DNA of 64,000 bases. Origin: Pseudomonadota bacterium. GTDB taxonomy: Bacteria > Pseudomonadota > Gammaproteobacteria > Acidiferrobacterales > UBA6901. The notes beneath the pieces are model-generated. The model was not told the origin of the DNA, made no database searches, and saw only the letters and a list, made by a program, of their open reading frames with translations. Position numbers and translations under genes: made by a program. Shown piece after piece: positions 46,601-54,287 of this stretch (position 1 is the stretch's first letter; every line of letters begins with the position of its first letter). The stretch lies in the NCBI GenBank assembly GCA_021785515.1, contig JAJYEX010000009.1:1-64000 (forward strand), read 5' to 3'.

Positions 46601-49413
46601 CGATGAGCCAGGGGCGTCAGGATGGTTCATTGCAGGGACGGTTCGCGGCGCTGGCGGATGCGATAGCTGCGGAAAACCAAGGTCACGCTTCTCATGAGAA
46701 TGTGGCGCACGAAGCGACGGCGGTGTCACCGATGCCGTCGCATCCAGCAGCGGATACGCCTGCTTCGGTCGGTACAGTCAAATTTCAACCGGCGAAAGAG
46801 GTCAAGGTGTCGGCGCCGCCGCCTCCACCGCGCGCCAACGCGCCTGTGCCGGCCGCGGAACCCGAAGAGCAGGTGTTGGAGCCGGCCGATCCGGAACTGT
46901 TAGAAATCTTTCTCGAGGAGGCAGTCGACATTCTCGGGGCTATAGACGGTGCGCTGACGAGCTGGCGCCAGAAGCCGCACGATTCGGCGCCTGTGCAGGA
47001 TCTCAAGCGGTCATTGCATACCCTGAAGGGCGGCGCCCGCATGGCCGGGGCAATGACTATGGGTAATCTCAGCCACAGTACTGAGAGTCTGCTCAAGGAA
47101 GTAGAGGATCGGCACATCGAATCCGGTCCGGACCTGTTTGATCTGCTGGACGAGGTCCATGATGTGTTGGTTACCATGGCCGAGCAGCTGCAGAACCGGC
47201 GCCCGGTCAGGGGTGTTGCGGAACTCACGGCGAGAGTGAACGCGATGCTCAATGGCGAGACTGTGTTGCCGTCGACGCCTGAGCCGGCGGAAGCCGCTGC
47301 TGCCGCCGAGTCGAAGCCGGCAGCTCCCGTTGTCGCGGATGAACCAGTCTTGCCGGCTGAGCCAGAAGCGGAACCCCGGCGGTCGCCTGCCGAGGAGTTG
47401 CTGGCACGGCTCACTGAAGAGCCCAGTCTGGAATTAGTAGCAGAACCGGTGAGCGAGCCAGAGGCTGTGGCGGAGCCGGTAGTGGTTGCGGAAGATGCGT
47501 TAGCGGGGGGGGTGGATATTGCCGACCGACGCGCCGATATGACCGAGTCGCCGGAATCCGGAGCAGATACCGCCGACCGACGCGGCCAGGTCAGGGTACG
47601 TACCGCCCTGCTGAGCCGGCTGGTGAACTATGCCGGTGAGGTGAGCATATCGCGTTCCCGCATGCAGCAGCAGATCTATGGTTTCCGTGAAAACCTCGCC
47701 GAGCTGAACCGCAACGTGACGAGATTCCGGGACCAGATCCGGGAACTGGAAATTCACTCGGAGTCGCAGATCCTGTATCGCGCTGAACAAAGCGTTTCAA
47801 GCGCTGGGTCCGAATTTGATCCGCTCGAGTTTGATCGTTTTTCCCGCCTGCAGCACCTGTCACGCGGACTGGCTGAAAGTCTGCATGATCTATACACGAT
47901 CAGGTCGAGCATGGATACGTTTGTCAGCGAGGCCGAAACGGTCCTGCAGCAGCAGGCGCGCGTCAATACTGACCTGCAAGAAGGATTGATGCGGACGCGC
48001 ATGATCAGTTTTTCGACGCAGGCCGCGCGCCTCCGGCACATTGTGCGACAGACCGCGCGGGAATTGGGCAAGCGGGTCGAACTGCAGCTCGGCGGTGCAG
48101 AGGTCGAAGTGGACCGAACCGTGTTGGAGCGGATGATCGGACCTTTCGAGCACATGATCCGCAATGCGATTGATCATGGTATCGAGGACGAGACGACGCG
48201 CAAACGCGCTGGCAAACCCGCGATCGGCAAAATTACGATCGATACCCGTCACGAAGGAAGCGAAATTCTTATTCGCTTCATGGATGACGGGGCCGGTCTC
48301 AACGTGGCGGCTATTCGCGCCAAAGCGATAGAACGTGGACTGATGGCGGCGGACGCCAAGCTGTCGGACGGTGAACTGATGCAGTTCATTCTGGTCGCGG
48401 GGTTCTCGACTGCGACCAAGATTACGCATCTTTCCGGACGGGGCGTGGGAATGGATGTAGTTCACAACGAGATCAAGCAGCTCGGCGGCAGCATAACCGT
48501 GGATACCCACAAGGGAGTGGGAACGACCTTTATCATCCGCCTGCCGCTTACGCTGTCCATTGCACAGGCCCTAATGGTGTATGTCGGCGAACACATGTAT
48601 GCACTGCCGCTGGCCTCGGTAATGAATATTCTCGAGTTACCGGTTGCGGAGATTGAGAGGATCTCATCAGAGAAAAAACCGCAATTGGAGTATGAGAACC
48701 AGGCTTATCCGTTCATGCACCTTGGCGCACGCCTCGGGATTCCCTCACAGCCGCCGTCGGGCAAGAAGGTGCCGGTGCTGCTCACGCGGGGAGGCTCGCG
48801 GCAGATGGCGATGCAGGTCGACGCCTTGGGTGGCACCCAGGAAGTAGTAATAAAGTCGGTCGGTCCGCAACTCAGCCGCATTACTGGCCTGTCAGGTGCC
48901 ACCATTCTCGGAGATGGGCGGGTAATTCTCATCCTGGACGTTGCAGGCCTATGGCTGACGGAAGAGCGTCTGCATGTGGTTGCGCGCAGCGAACCGGTGG
49001 AAGAAGCCGTCGCCGCGACTCCCAAACTACCGCAAATAATGGTGGTGGACGACTCAATCACGGTGCGCAAGGTTACGAGTCGCTACCTGCAGAAGCATGA
49101 TATGGAAGTGGTTGCGGCGAAGGATGGCATTGAGGCCCTGGAAAAGCTGCGGGAGCAGGTTCCGGACCTGATGTTGGTCGATATCGAGATGCCGCGCATG
49201 GATGGCTACGAGCTCACCTCCAACGTTCGGTCGGATCCGGCCCTGAAGCACGTGCCCATTATCATGATCACGTCACGTGCCGGCTCCAAGCATCGCGACC
49301 GGGCGCTCCAGCTCGGTGTCAATCTGTACATGACCAAGCCCTACCAGGAAGATGATCTGCTGGCCAACGTCCGATTGCTGCTTAACCGGAAGAAGTCGAA
49401 TGACAAAGCGTAG
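43645..49413 (+). CDS. chpA: ChpA, hybrid CheA-type histidine kinase
   Basis: A 1922-residue kinase. Its N-terminal 700 residues are helical and FimL/ChpA-like. Three clear histidine phosphotransfer domains follow, with HTLKGSGRMVGA near 764, HTLAGSARAVGL near 929 and HTLKGGARMAGA near 1124, separated by Pro/Ala-rich linkers. A CheA-type dimerization and ATP-binding domain follows (HMIRNAIDHGIEDE near 1502, GRGVGMDVV near 1610), then a CheW-like regulatory domain. The C-terminal receiver domain has VVDDSITVRK near 1798 and VDIEMPRMDGYE near 1844. Pseudomonas ChpA is longer (about 2470 residues) with more phosphotransfer sites. A run of eight G occurs near 47506 inside the coding sequence. Confidence 0.94.
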   Translation: MNRIDPGTLGWVKTEIDETLKQARLALESFAENTSDATSLRFCNTYLHQVLGTLQMVELDGAAVLARENEALVQEMLDGKIAASPQVFEVLVRGILSLPDYLARVQHDQPDVPLRLLPIINELRVARGVAPLAELDLFSPDMSVRPPAGPGDRSRASEENFRTQVRAQRGVVQTAMLNWLRGTDPKTQLTKISESLEKLQQTAYLGFIEQLLWVSRGLAEALSAGLLDTTNERKKLFSRLDQQLKKLMDGADKATQRPSAEAITKDMLFELGSTKSNDGLVGTIRRAFDLDTLLGKTQDGVAVSPELYDLPTPEALQAISDALGKEIRSAQEVLSEYFDATEGAVTLGPLIEQLQRMSGTLGMLGAGILRVLVDQLAQVARALDSGQLAKSEAVAMPMAGALLLVESSARDFHRLGPAWTQQVEEAISRLRALHTTGDARQLEGIEISDAGLTDAEFKQLLHVVSGEVRVNLGKIEEMLETFAATPERMELIGPIPQHLSQIQGALQILGQDRVAELTAVTAQYVQEIQAATTVESGMLDALAVAVGTIGAYVDGLERSRPHLDALLDVAWRDLENARSGKRTQEAEPATLIAEIDRALQAWLGNPADAGIRTRLQDSLGQLARIAQQRSQDRIERLCNEMNSLLGIVGADPDKFSAEIRETLEQSGQVVAKLAEEHLVRGAGPKQPASPPAQRAAESAPPASRSSPAPTPPKVAAETDDLDEEIMQIFVEDAREILRVIDRTLPLWHDNPDDREVLLELRRAFHTLKGSGRMVGASEIAELAWAVENMLNRVREEKVRHSAQMFDLLFEVHRALPDMIAQLEGGPAPQYDIEKLRNRADALATNSVVEELVAPAPAVIEVVEGPVATPVQVDLAPAAAGAELPATLDPVLVQIFVTETSGHLATIAAVIAELRVSGSVMVSEPLLRAAHTLAGSARAVGLRVMSDCCGQLEKLLKGFDNREHPLGVTVLALLSELASLITALTQAMSQGRQDGSLQGRFAALADAIAAENQGHASHENVAHEATAVSPMPSHPAADTPASVGTVKFQPAKEVKVSAPPPPPRANAPVPAAEPEEQVLEPADPELLEIFLEEAVDILGAIDGALTSWRQKPHDSAPVQDLKRSLHTLKGGARMAGAMTMGNLSHSTESLLKEVEDRHIESGPDLFDLLDEVHDVLVTMAEQLQNRRPVRGVAELTARVNAMLNGETVLPSTPEPAEAAAAAESKPAAPVVADEPVLPAEPEAEPRRSPAEELLARLTEEPSLELVAEPVSEPEAVAEPVVVAEDALAGGVDIADRRADMTESPESGADTADRRGQVRVRTALLSRLVNYAGEVSISRSRMQQQIYGFRENLAELNRNVTRFRDQIRELEIHSESQILYRAEQSVSSAGSEFDPLEFDRFSRLQHLSRGLAESLHDLYTIRSSMDTFVSEAETVLQQQARVNTDLQEGLMRTRMISFSTQAARLRHIVRQTARELGKRVELQLGGAEVEVDRTVLERMIGPFEHMIRNAIDHGIEDETTRKRAGKPAIGKITIDTRHEGSEILIRFMDDGAGLNVAAIRAKAIERGLMAADAKLSDGELMQFILVAGFSTATKITHLSGRGVGMDVVHNEIKQLGGSITVDTHKGVGTTFIIRLPLTLSIAQALMVYVGEHMYALPLASVMNILELPVAEIERISSEKKPQLEYENQAYPFMHLGARLGIPSQPPSGKKVPVLLTRGGSRQMAMQVDALGGTQEVVIKSVGPQLSRITGLSGATILGDGRVILILDVAGLWLTEERLHVVARSEPVEEAVAATPKLPQIMVVDDSITVRKVTSRYLQKHDMEVVAAKDGIEALEKLREQVPDLMLVDIEMPRMDGYELTSNVRSDPALKHVPIIMITSRAGSKHRDRALQLGVNLYMTKPYQEDDLLANVRLLLNRKKSNDKA

Positions 49414-49478
49414 GAGCGGATACCGGAATTCAGCGCCATGCGTGCCGGATGCGGATGTCATGTCGCGGAGAATGCCCT

Positions 49479-49919
49479 GTGGTCAGCGATAATCAGTATT
49501 TGCTCATAAATCTGGGAGACGCGTCCTTTCTGCTTGCCAGTGGACGGGGCGTAATCGTCGAACCGCGCGAGAGGCTTGCGCCGGACCAACACGGAGGTGC
49601 GGTTTGCGCCTGGCGCCTGGCGGGAACGCATCGCTGGCCGGCGATCGGCCTGGACCGGAACTTGCGGGCACGGTCATTGGATAGCTGGCAGCGGGCGGTG
49701 TTTCTGGAAACTGGCCCGCATCCTGTGGGGCTGGCCGCTGACGATGTGCAGATTGTGACCCATCCCGTGGAAGTGGAGCGGTTCACGCCCACTGGTCCGG
49801 CACCGACACCCAGTGGACATCTGTTTTCGGGGGCATGGATCAATGAGGGGCAGGTAGTCCTCCGGTTCGAACCGGGTGCGCTGGCGGCCTTCCTGTGCGG
49901 TTTGGGTGCGCACGCATGA
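49479..49919 (+). CDS. Unknown protein between chpA and chpC
   Basis: A 146-residue protein from a GTG at 49479 that has a ggag 8 nt upstream; the track start at 49449 lacks one. The sequence (YLLINLGDASFLLASGRGVIVEPRE at the start and INEGQVVLRFEPGALAAFL at the end) gives a beta-rich, CheW-like impression, but I cannot claim the fold. It overlaps the following chpC-like gene (ATGA), so it is part of the Pil-Chp operon. It may be a lineage-specific coupling protein in the place of chpB. Confidence 0.6.
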   Translation: MVSDNQYLLINLGDASFLLASGRGVIVEPRERLAPDQHGGAVCAWRLAGTHRWPAIGLDRNLRARSLDSWQRAVFLETGPHPVGLAADDVQIVTHPVEVERFTPTGPAPTPSGHLFSGAWINEGQVVLRFEPGALAAFLCGLGAHA

Positions 49920-50404
49920 CTGGAACCGAACTGGGTGCGTTGCACGCTCTGGAGGTCCCGACCACTGCCGGGTCGCTGCTTGTACCGAGCGCTTGCATCG
50001 CGGAAGTGGTGCCGATCTGTCCGCTCGTAGCGCAGCCGCTCAGCCCACCGTGGGTTCTGGGTATCATGGCGTGGCGCTCAAGGGCAGTTCCGGTCGTGTC
50101 TCTGGAGGTGATGATGGGCAGAGCCCCTACCACCGACGCGTCGCTGACCGACATGAAGGGGGGGCGGCGTCAGCGCAGGGGGGGCAAGATCACCGTATTT
50201 TACCCTCTCCCGGCGCGCAGCCCGTGGGAGTTTTTTGGTGTGCTTGCATCGGCTGAACCGCAAACGCGCATAGTCGATGGTACGGTGCTCACCGGCGCCG
50301 AGGCCAGCGCGGGCAATGCCCTTGTCGCCATGACGGTCCGCATCGACGATTCCGTGTTTTTGATTCCCGACCTGGGTGCGCTCTCCGCCATGCTTTATCC
50401 ATGA
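49916..50404 (+). CDS. chpC: ChpC-like CheW-domain protein
   Basis: A 162-residue CheW-like protein from the ATG at 49916, overlapping the preceding stop (ATGA). CIAEVVPICP, PPWVLGIMAWRSRAVPVVSLEVM and SVFLIPDLGAL match the ChpC coupling protein of Pseudomonas. The middle has an Arg/Gly insert (KGGRRQRRGGK) encoded by two runs of seven G. It ends the pil-chp operon, converging on bioA. Confidence 0.82.
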   Translation: MTGTELGALHALEVPTTAGSLLVPSACIAEVVPICPLVAQPLSPPWVLGIMAWRSRAVPVVSLEVMMGRAPTTDASLTDMKGGRRQRRGGKITVFYPLPARSPWEFFGVLASAEPQTRIVDGTVLTGAEASAGNALVAMTVRIDDSVFLIPDLGALSAMLYP

Positions 50405-50432
50405 TGGCATGGAGGTTGCTGACCCTGGGTGA

Positions 50433-51782
50433 TTAGGATGCGGTGGCGGTCGTGATCGCCTCGGTGGCAATAGCGGCCAGACGGTCAATTTCCTCAGGCT
50501 TGATCACGTAAGGCGGCATGAAGTACATGACGTCTCCCAACGGACGCAGAATTGCGCCCCGCTCCAATGCCTGGCGGTATGCCAGACGTCCCCGCCTTTC
50601 CTGCCACGGATAGGGTTCCCGCGTCCCGCGGTTCTTCACCATCTCGATGGCGGCGATCATTCCCGTTTGACGCACCTCGCCCACATGCGGATGGTCGCAG
50701 AGCGGAGCAATAGCGCGCGCCATGTGTTCTGCAAGCGCGTGGTTTCGGTTCAGCACGTCATCATTTCGGAATATATCAAGAGTGGCGAGCGCTGCCGCAC
50801 ACGCGAGCGTGTTGCCGGTGTAGCTATGGGAATGAAGAAACGCCCGCTGCGCCGTGTAGTGATCGTAAAATGCCGCGTAGATGTCATCAGTTGTCAGGCA
50901 AACCGATAGCGGCAGATAGCCCCCTGTCAGTCCCTTCCCGACACATAGAATGTCGGGACATATGTCGGCCTGTTCAATCGCGAACATGGTGCCGGTGCGT
51001 CCGAATCCGACCGCGACTTCATCTGCAATGAAATGGACTTCATATTCATCGCAGGCTTGGCGCAGCAGGCCGAGGTACACCGGATCATACATGCGCATCC
51101 CACCGGCACACTGCACCAGAGGTTCGAGGATGACGGCGCACACGCTGTCCGCGTTCTGTTCCAGGGCCTGGCGCATTGGCTCAAACATGCGTCGCGAGTA
51201 ATCTGCGCATGACTCGCCGGCCGACCGGAAGTAGCAGTCGGGTGATGGTACCGTTATATTGGCATGAAGCAGTGGTTTGTAAGTCTCGCGGTACAATGAA
51301 ACGTCACCGACCGACAGCGCCCCCAGGGTTTCACCGTGGTAACCATTGCTCAGACCGATGAATCGTGTGCGCCGGGTGCGGCCAAGATTACGCCAGTAAT
51401 GAAAACTCATCTTCAGCGCAATTTCGACTGCGGCGGAACCGCTGTCCGCGTAGAAGCAATGCTTCAGGCCAGAAGGTGCAATGGCTACTAGTTGTTCGGA
51501 GAGTTTCACGACCGGCTCATGAGTAAAGCCGGCCAGAATGGTGTGCTCCAGCGATGCCAGTTGCGTGGATATCGCGGCATTTATGTGTGGATTGGCATGG
51601 CCGAACAGGTTGACCCACCAGGAACTTATGGCGTCCATGTAACGGCGTCCATCGAAATCTTCTAGCCAGATGCCATTCCCGGACTTGATCGGGACAGGAG
51701 GCAGGTCTTCGTGATCCTTCATCTGGGTACAGGGATGCCAGAGTACCGCCAGATCCCGCTTGATCAGTGTGTCATTTCTCAT
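50433..51782 (-). CDS. bioA: BioA, adenosylmethionine-8-amino-7-oxononanoate aminotransferase
   Basis: About 449 residues from the ATG at 51782 (MRNDTLIKRD); the track ORF to 52184 has an unrelated extension. WHPCTQM near residue 16, AVEIALKM, SNGYHGETLGALSVGD, and the PLP-binding LCVGKGLTGGYLPL with Lys near residue 280 are typical of BioA. It makes diaminopelargonate in biotin synthesis. No other biotin genes are beside it. Pseudomonas also has bioA just after the chp cluster. Confidence 0.92.
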   Translation of the reverse strand: MRNDTLIKRDLAVLWHPCTQMKDHEDLPPVPIKSGNGIWLEDFDGRRYMDAISSWWVNLFGHANPHINAAISTQLASLEHTILAGFTHEPVVKLSEQLVAIAPSGLKHCFYADSGSAAVEIALKMSFHYWRNLGRTRRTRFIGLSNGYHGETLGALSVGDVSLYRETYKPLLHANITVPSPDCYFRSAGESCADYSRRMFEPMRQALEQNADSVCAVILEPLVQCAGGMRMYDPVYLGLLRQACDEYEVHFIADEVAVGFGRTGTMFAIEQADICPDILCVGKGLTGGYLPLSVCLTTDDIYAAFYDHYTAQRAFLHSHSYTGNTLACAAALATLDIFRNDDVLNRNHALAEHMARAIAPLCDHPHVGEVRQTGMIAAIEMVKNRGTREPYPWQERRGRLAYRQALERGAILRPLGDVMYFMPPYVIKPEEIDRLAAIATEAITTATAS

Positions 51783-52043
51783 CAATCTGAAGATACTCGA
51801 TACATAAGATCGTACACAAGCCGTGTTTTCGGGATGCGGCCTCTGAACTGACCACGCATTCCGGTTGTGCAGTCCTGAATCGCGGGGGTGGAGGGTTGTC
51901 GGCGCAGCGCCGGCAATGCTTGTCCGGATCAGCATGCGCCTGGTGTTGCGCACGATAGTCGTGCCCGTTGCGTTTGTGTCGCGCGTCTGTTGAGATGGGA
52001 ACCAGAACCGCCGGTTGCGTGCCGGTACGGTCAGGAGGTTGCC

Positions 52044-52604
52044 ATGGTACGTACTGAAACACCTGTGTGCGAATTTGGCCTGCCAGCGCCGGATTTTGCG
52101 TTGCGTGGCGTCGACGGAAAGATATGGACTCTGGCTGCGAGCCGTGGCGAGAACGGGTTGCTGGTCATGTTCATCTGCAACCATTGCCCGTACGTCAAGG
52201 CGGTGCGCGAGCGCATTGTTCGTGATGCCCGGGAGCTTCAGAGGTTCGGGATCAACAGCATCGCGATCATGTCGAACGACCCGACTGATTATCCCGAAGA
52301 CTCATTCGATAACATGAGGCGTGTCGCCGCGGAATTCGGATTTCCATTTCCCTATGTGGTGGACGAGACCCAGGACGTGGCCAAGACCTATGGCGCCGTC
52401 TGTACTCCTGATTTCTTCGGATACAACAAGGATTTGAGGCTTCAGTATCGCGGTCGTCTGGACGAATCCAGGAAGGATGCCGTGCCTGGAGCGCCCCGCG
52501 AGCTATTCGAGGCGATGCGCCAGGTGGCTCAGACGGGTAAGGGCCCATTAAACCAGACTCCGAGCATTGGCTGTTCTATAAAATGGATCAAGGAACCGGC
52601 CTGA
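52044..52604 (+). CDS. Thioredoxin-fold redoxin protein (AhpC/TSA-like)
   Basis: A 186-residue protein from the ATG at 52044 with a caggagg ribosome binding site. The motif FICNHCPYVKAVRER is characteristic of a redoxin subfamily with a single N-terminal active cysteine. GAVCTPDFFGYN and QYRGRLDES follow. It is probably a peroxiredoxin-like or thiol-redox enzyme; the substrate is not known. Divergent from bioA. Confidence 0.82.
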   Translation: MVRTETPVCEFGLPAPDFALRGVDGKIWTLAASRGENGLLVMFICNHCPYVKAVRERIVRDARELQRFGINSIAIMSNDPTDYPEDSFDNMRRVAAEFGFPFPYVVDETQDVAKTYGAVCTPDFFGYNKDLRLQYRGRLDESRKDAVPGAPRELFEAMRQVAQTGKGPLNQTPSIGCSIKWIKEPA

Positions 52605-52613
52605 GCCACCATC

Positions 52614-53021
52614 ATGTCCGAGGAGGTATTCTACCGGACGCAGGAATTGGCACGCCTGCAGCGCCAGTTGCCGGGAGCCACTTACAACCTGGTTCGGCGG
52701 CTGTTCCGGCGCATGGCGGGTGACGGCGTATTCGTTCCAATCCGGACCATGCAGTACCTGGCTGTCGTGGATGATGATGAGATCATCTTTGTGGATGGGG
52801 CGGGTAACCGATCCATCGAACTGGCATGGCAGAACTTTCGGCCGCAGGCACGCGGTACGCTGACCGATCCGGTGGTCTACGAAGTGGTTTATTACACGTC
52901 CGGCGCGGCGCAAACCATGGTTCGGCTGCAGGAGGAATTTCGCCGGTCCCTGGTGGAGCTCGATCGTCGTTACGCCGTCGCGGCGGTGCGCCGCGCCCAA
53001 ATCATCAAGCTCTCCCGTTAA
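52614..53021 (+). CDS. Hypothetical protein
   Basis: A 135-residue basic soluble protein. It begins MSEEVFYRTQELARL and contains IRTMQYLAVVDDDEIIFVDG and a helical C-terminus (ELDRRYAVAAVRRAQIIKL). I do not recognise the family. It is 9 nt after the redoxin gene and 10 nt before the phosphatase gene, so the three are probably one transcription unit. No membrane segment or cysteine is present. Confidence 0.68.
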   Translation: MSEEVFYRTQELARLQRQLPGATYNLVRRLFRRMAGDGVFVPIRTMQYLAVVDDDEIIFVDGAGNRSIELAWQNFRPQARGTLTDPVVYEVVYYTSGAAQTMVRLQEEFRRSLVELDRRYAVAAVRRAQIIKLSR

Positions 53022-53031
53022 CCAGGGTTGT

Positions 53032-53826
53032 ATGGAGCATGTTCTGAATTTTGTCCAGAACCTGGTGCGCGAAATTTCGCGCGCGGAACTGCTGCCGCGT
53101 TTCGGGGATACGGACCGACATACCAAGCGGGACGGTAGTATCGTTACCGAGGCGGACCTCGTGATGCAGGATCGCTTGCGGGACGCCCTGCAACGGTACC
53201 GGCCAGACATCGGTTTCTTCGGCGAAGAGATGGCGGAGGATGAGCACAGGCAGCTCTTGGCTGGAGGCGTTGAGCCGCTGTGGTGCCTCGACCCGCTCGA
53301 TGGAACCAGCAATTTCGCGAATGGCCTGCCGTTCTTTTCAGTCTCACTCGCGCTCCTGATTAATGGCAGCGCAGCCCTGGGGGTGGTATATGATCCGCTG
53401 CGGGACGAATGTTTCAGTGCCTTGCGTGGTGCAGGGGCCTGGCTCAACGGTGATCCTGTGCAGGTTCAGCCCCGGCCTCCTTCCCTGGCCCGCTGCATCG
53501 CGGCGGTGGATTTCAAACGACTGGAAAAGCGGTTGGCCGCAACCCTCGCCTCCCGCCCGCCGTACGCATCGCAGCGTAATATCGGTTCAAGTGCCCTCGA
53601 GTGGTGCTGGCTCGCCCACGGACGATTTCAGCTTTACCTGCATGGTGGTCAGAAAATCTGGGATTATGCGGCCGGCAACCTCGTGTTGGCCGAGGCGGGT
53701 GGTCAGGCCGCGACTCTGGAAGGGGAGTCCGTATTGGCCATGACTGCTGCCCCTCGCTCTGTCGTTGCCGGAGCGGACGCCGGATTGTTTCGTTTATGGT
53801 CGGAGTGGCTGGCGGATGTCCGGTAG
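53032..53826 (+). CDS. Inositol monophosphatase-family phosphatase
   Basis: A 264-residue member of the Mg-dependent phosphatase family. Its motifs are GEEM near residue 63, LDPLDGTSNF near residue 84 and IWDYAAGNLVLAEAGG near residue 207, in the standard order. Members act on inositol phosphate, histidinol phosphate, PAP or fructose-1,6-bisphosphate. Because the next genes form a Calvin-cycle block, a sugar-bisphosphatase role is possible, but the sequence does not decide it. The block may also be separate, since a leader-like RNA intervenes. Confidence 0.82.
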   Translation: MEHVLNFVQNLVREISRAELLPRFGDTDRHTKRDGSIVTEADLVMQDRLRDALQRYRPDIGFFGEEMAEDEHRQLLAGGVEPLWCLDPLDGTSNFANGLPFFSVSLALLINGSAALGVVYDPLRDECFSALRGAGAWLNGDPVQVQPRPPSLARCIAAVDFKRLEKRLAATLASRPPYASQRNIGSSALEWCWLAHGRFQLYLHGGQKIWDYAAGNLVLAEAGGQAATLEGESVLAMTAAPRSVVAGADAGLFRLWSEWLADVR

Positions 53827-54029
53827 CCTCATCCCGCTGTAGCAACTCATCAGCGTGCCCCCCAGAAGGCAGGATGTTTAAGCGGGCGTAGTTACGCACA
53901 AAATAAATTTGATGACCACATAAATTAGATTGCAGGATGACTATTGCCCAAAGCGAATTGCTGAGGGAGAATACCGGGCCGTTTTTGACCCGAAACTGGG
54001 CGGCCGGGAAGTTCTTGGGGCGGTCTGGT

Positions 54030-54121
54030 TATAAAGGCATTACGTACTCAAAGAATAACAATCCCTTTGGGACACGAGCCAGGGCTGGTGTCGTCAAATT
54101 CCAGCACCAAGGGGATTTTTT
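54030..54121 (+). ncRNA. Candidate small RNA or leader element before tkt
   Basis: A TATAAA box (54030-54035) lies ahead of a stem AATCCCTTTGG/CCAAGGGGATT (54060-54070 with 54107-54117, one G-T pair) that leads directly into six T. An inner hairpin, GACAC (54071-54075) with GTGTC (54088-54092), sits inside. An alternative pairing, GCTGG (54084-54088) with CCAGC (54101-54105), would compete with it. This resembles a small RNA with its own terminator or a switching leader of tkt. No -35 box is clear. No known RNA family is recognised. The ORF 53937..54179 overlapping it is not convincing. Confidence 0.5.
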
Positions 54122-54287
54122 ATTGCTTCGGTTTCTCCTGGTAGAGAGGCGGCCCAGCTTCATGACCGGGAGAAAATGAGTCCATTCGGTTCCGTCGCCC
54201 AAGCGCAGAGTTTAGTGGCGCCAGCGTACGTCGAAATCTGGAACTGTTTGAGATTGCATGAATTCATTTTTTAGAGAGGATGAGCCC

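Noticed and set aside
53937-54179. 80-residue ORF over the tkt leader element
   Set aside because: No ribosome binding site, and the bases form a structured RNA with a T-tail.
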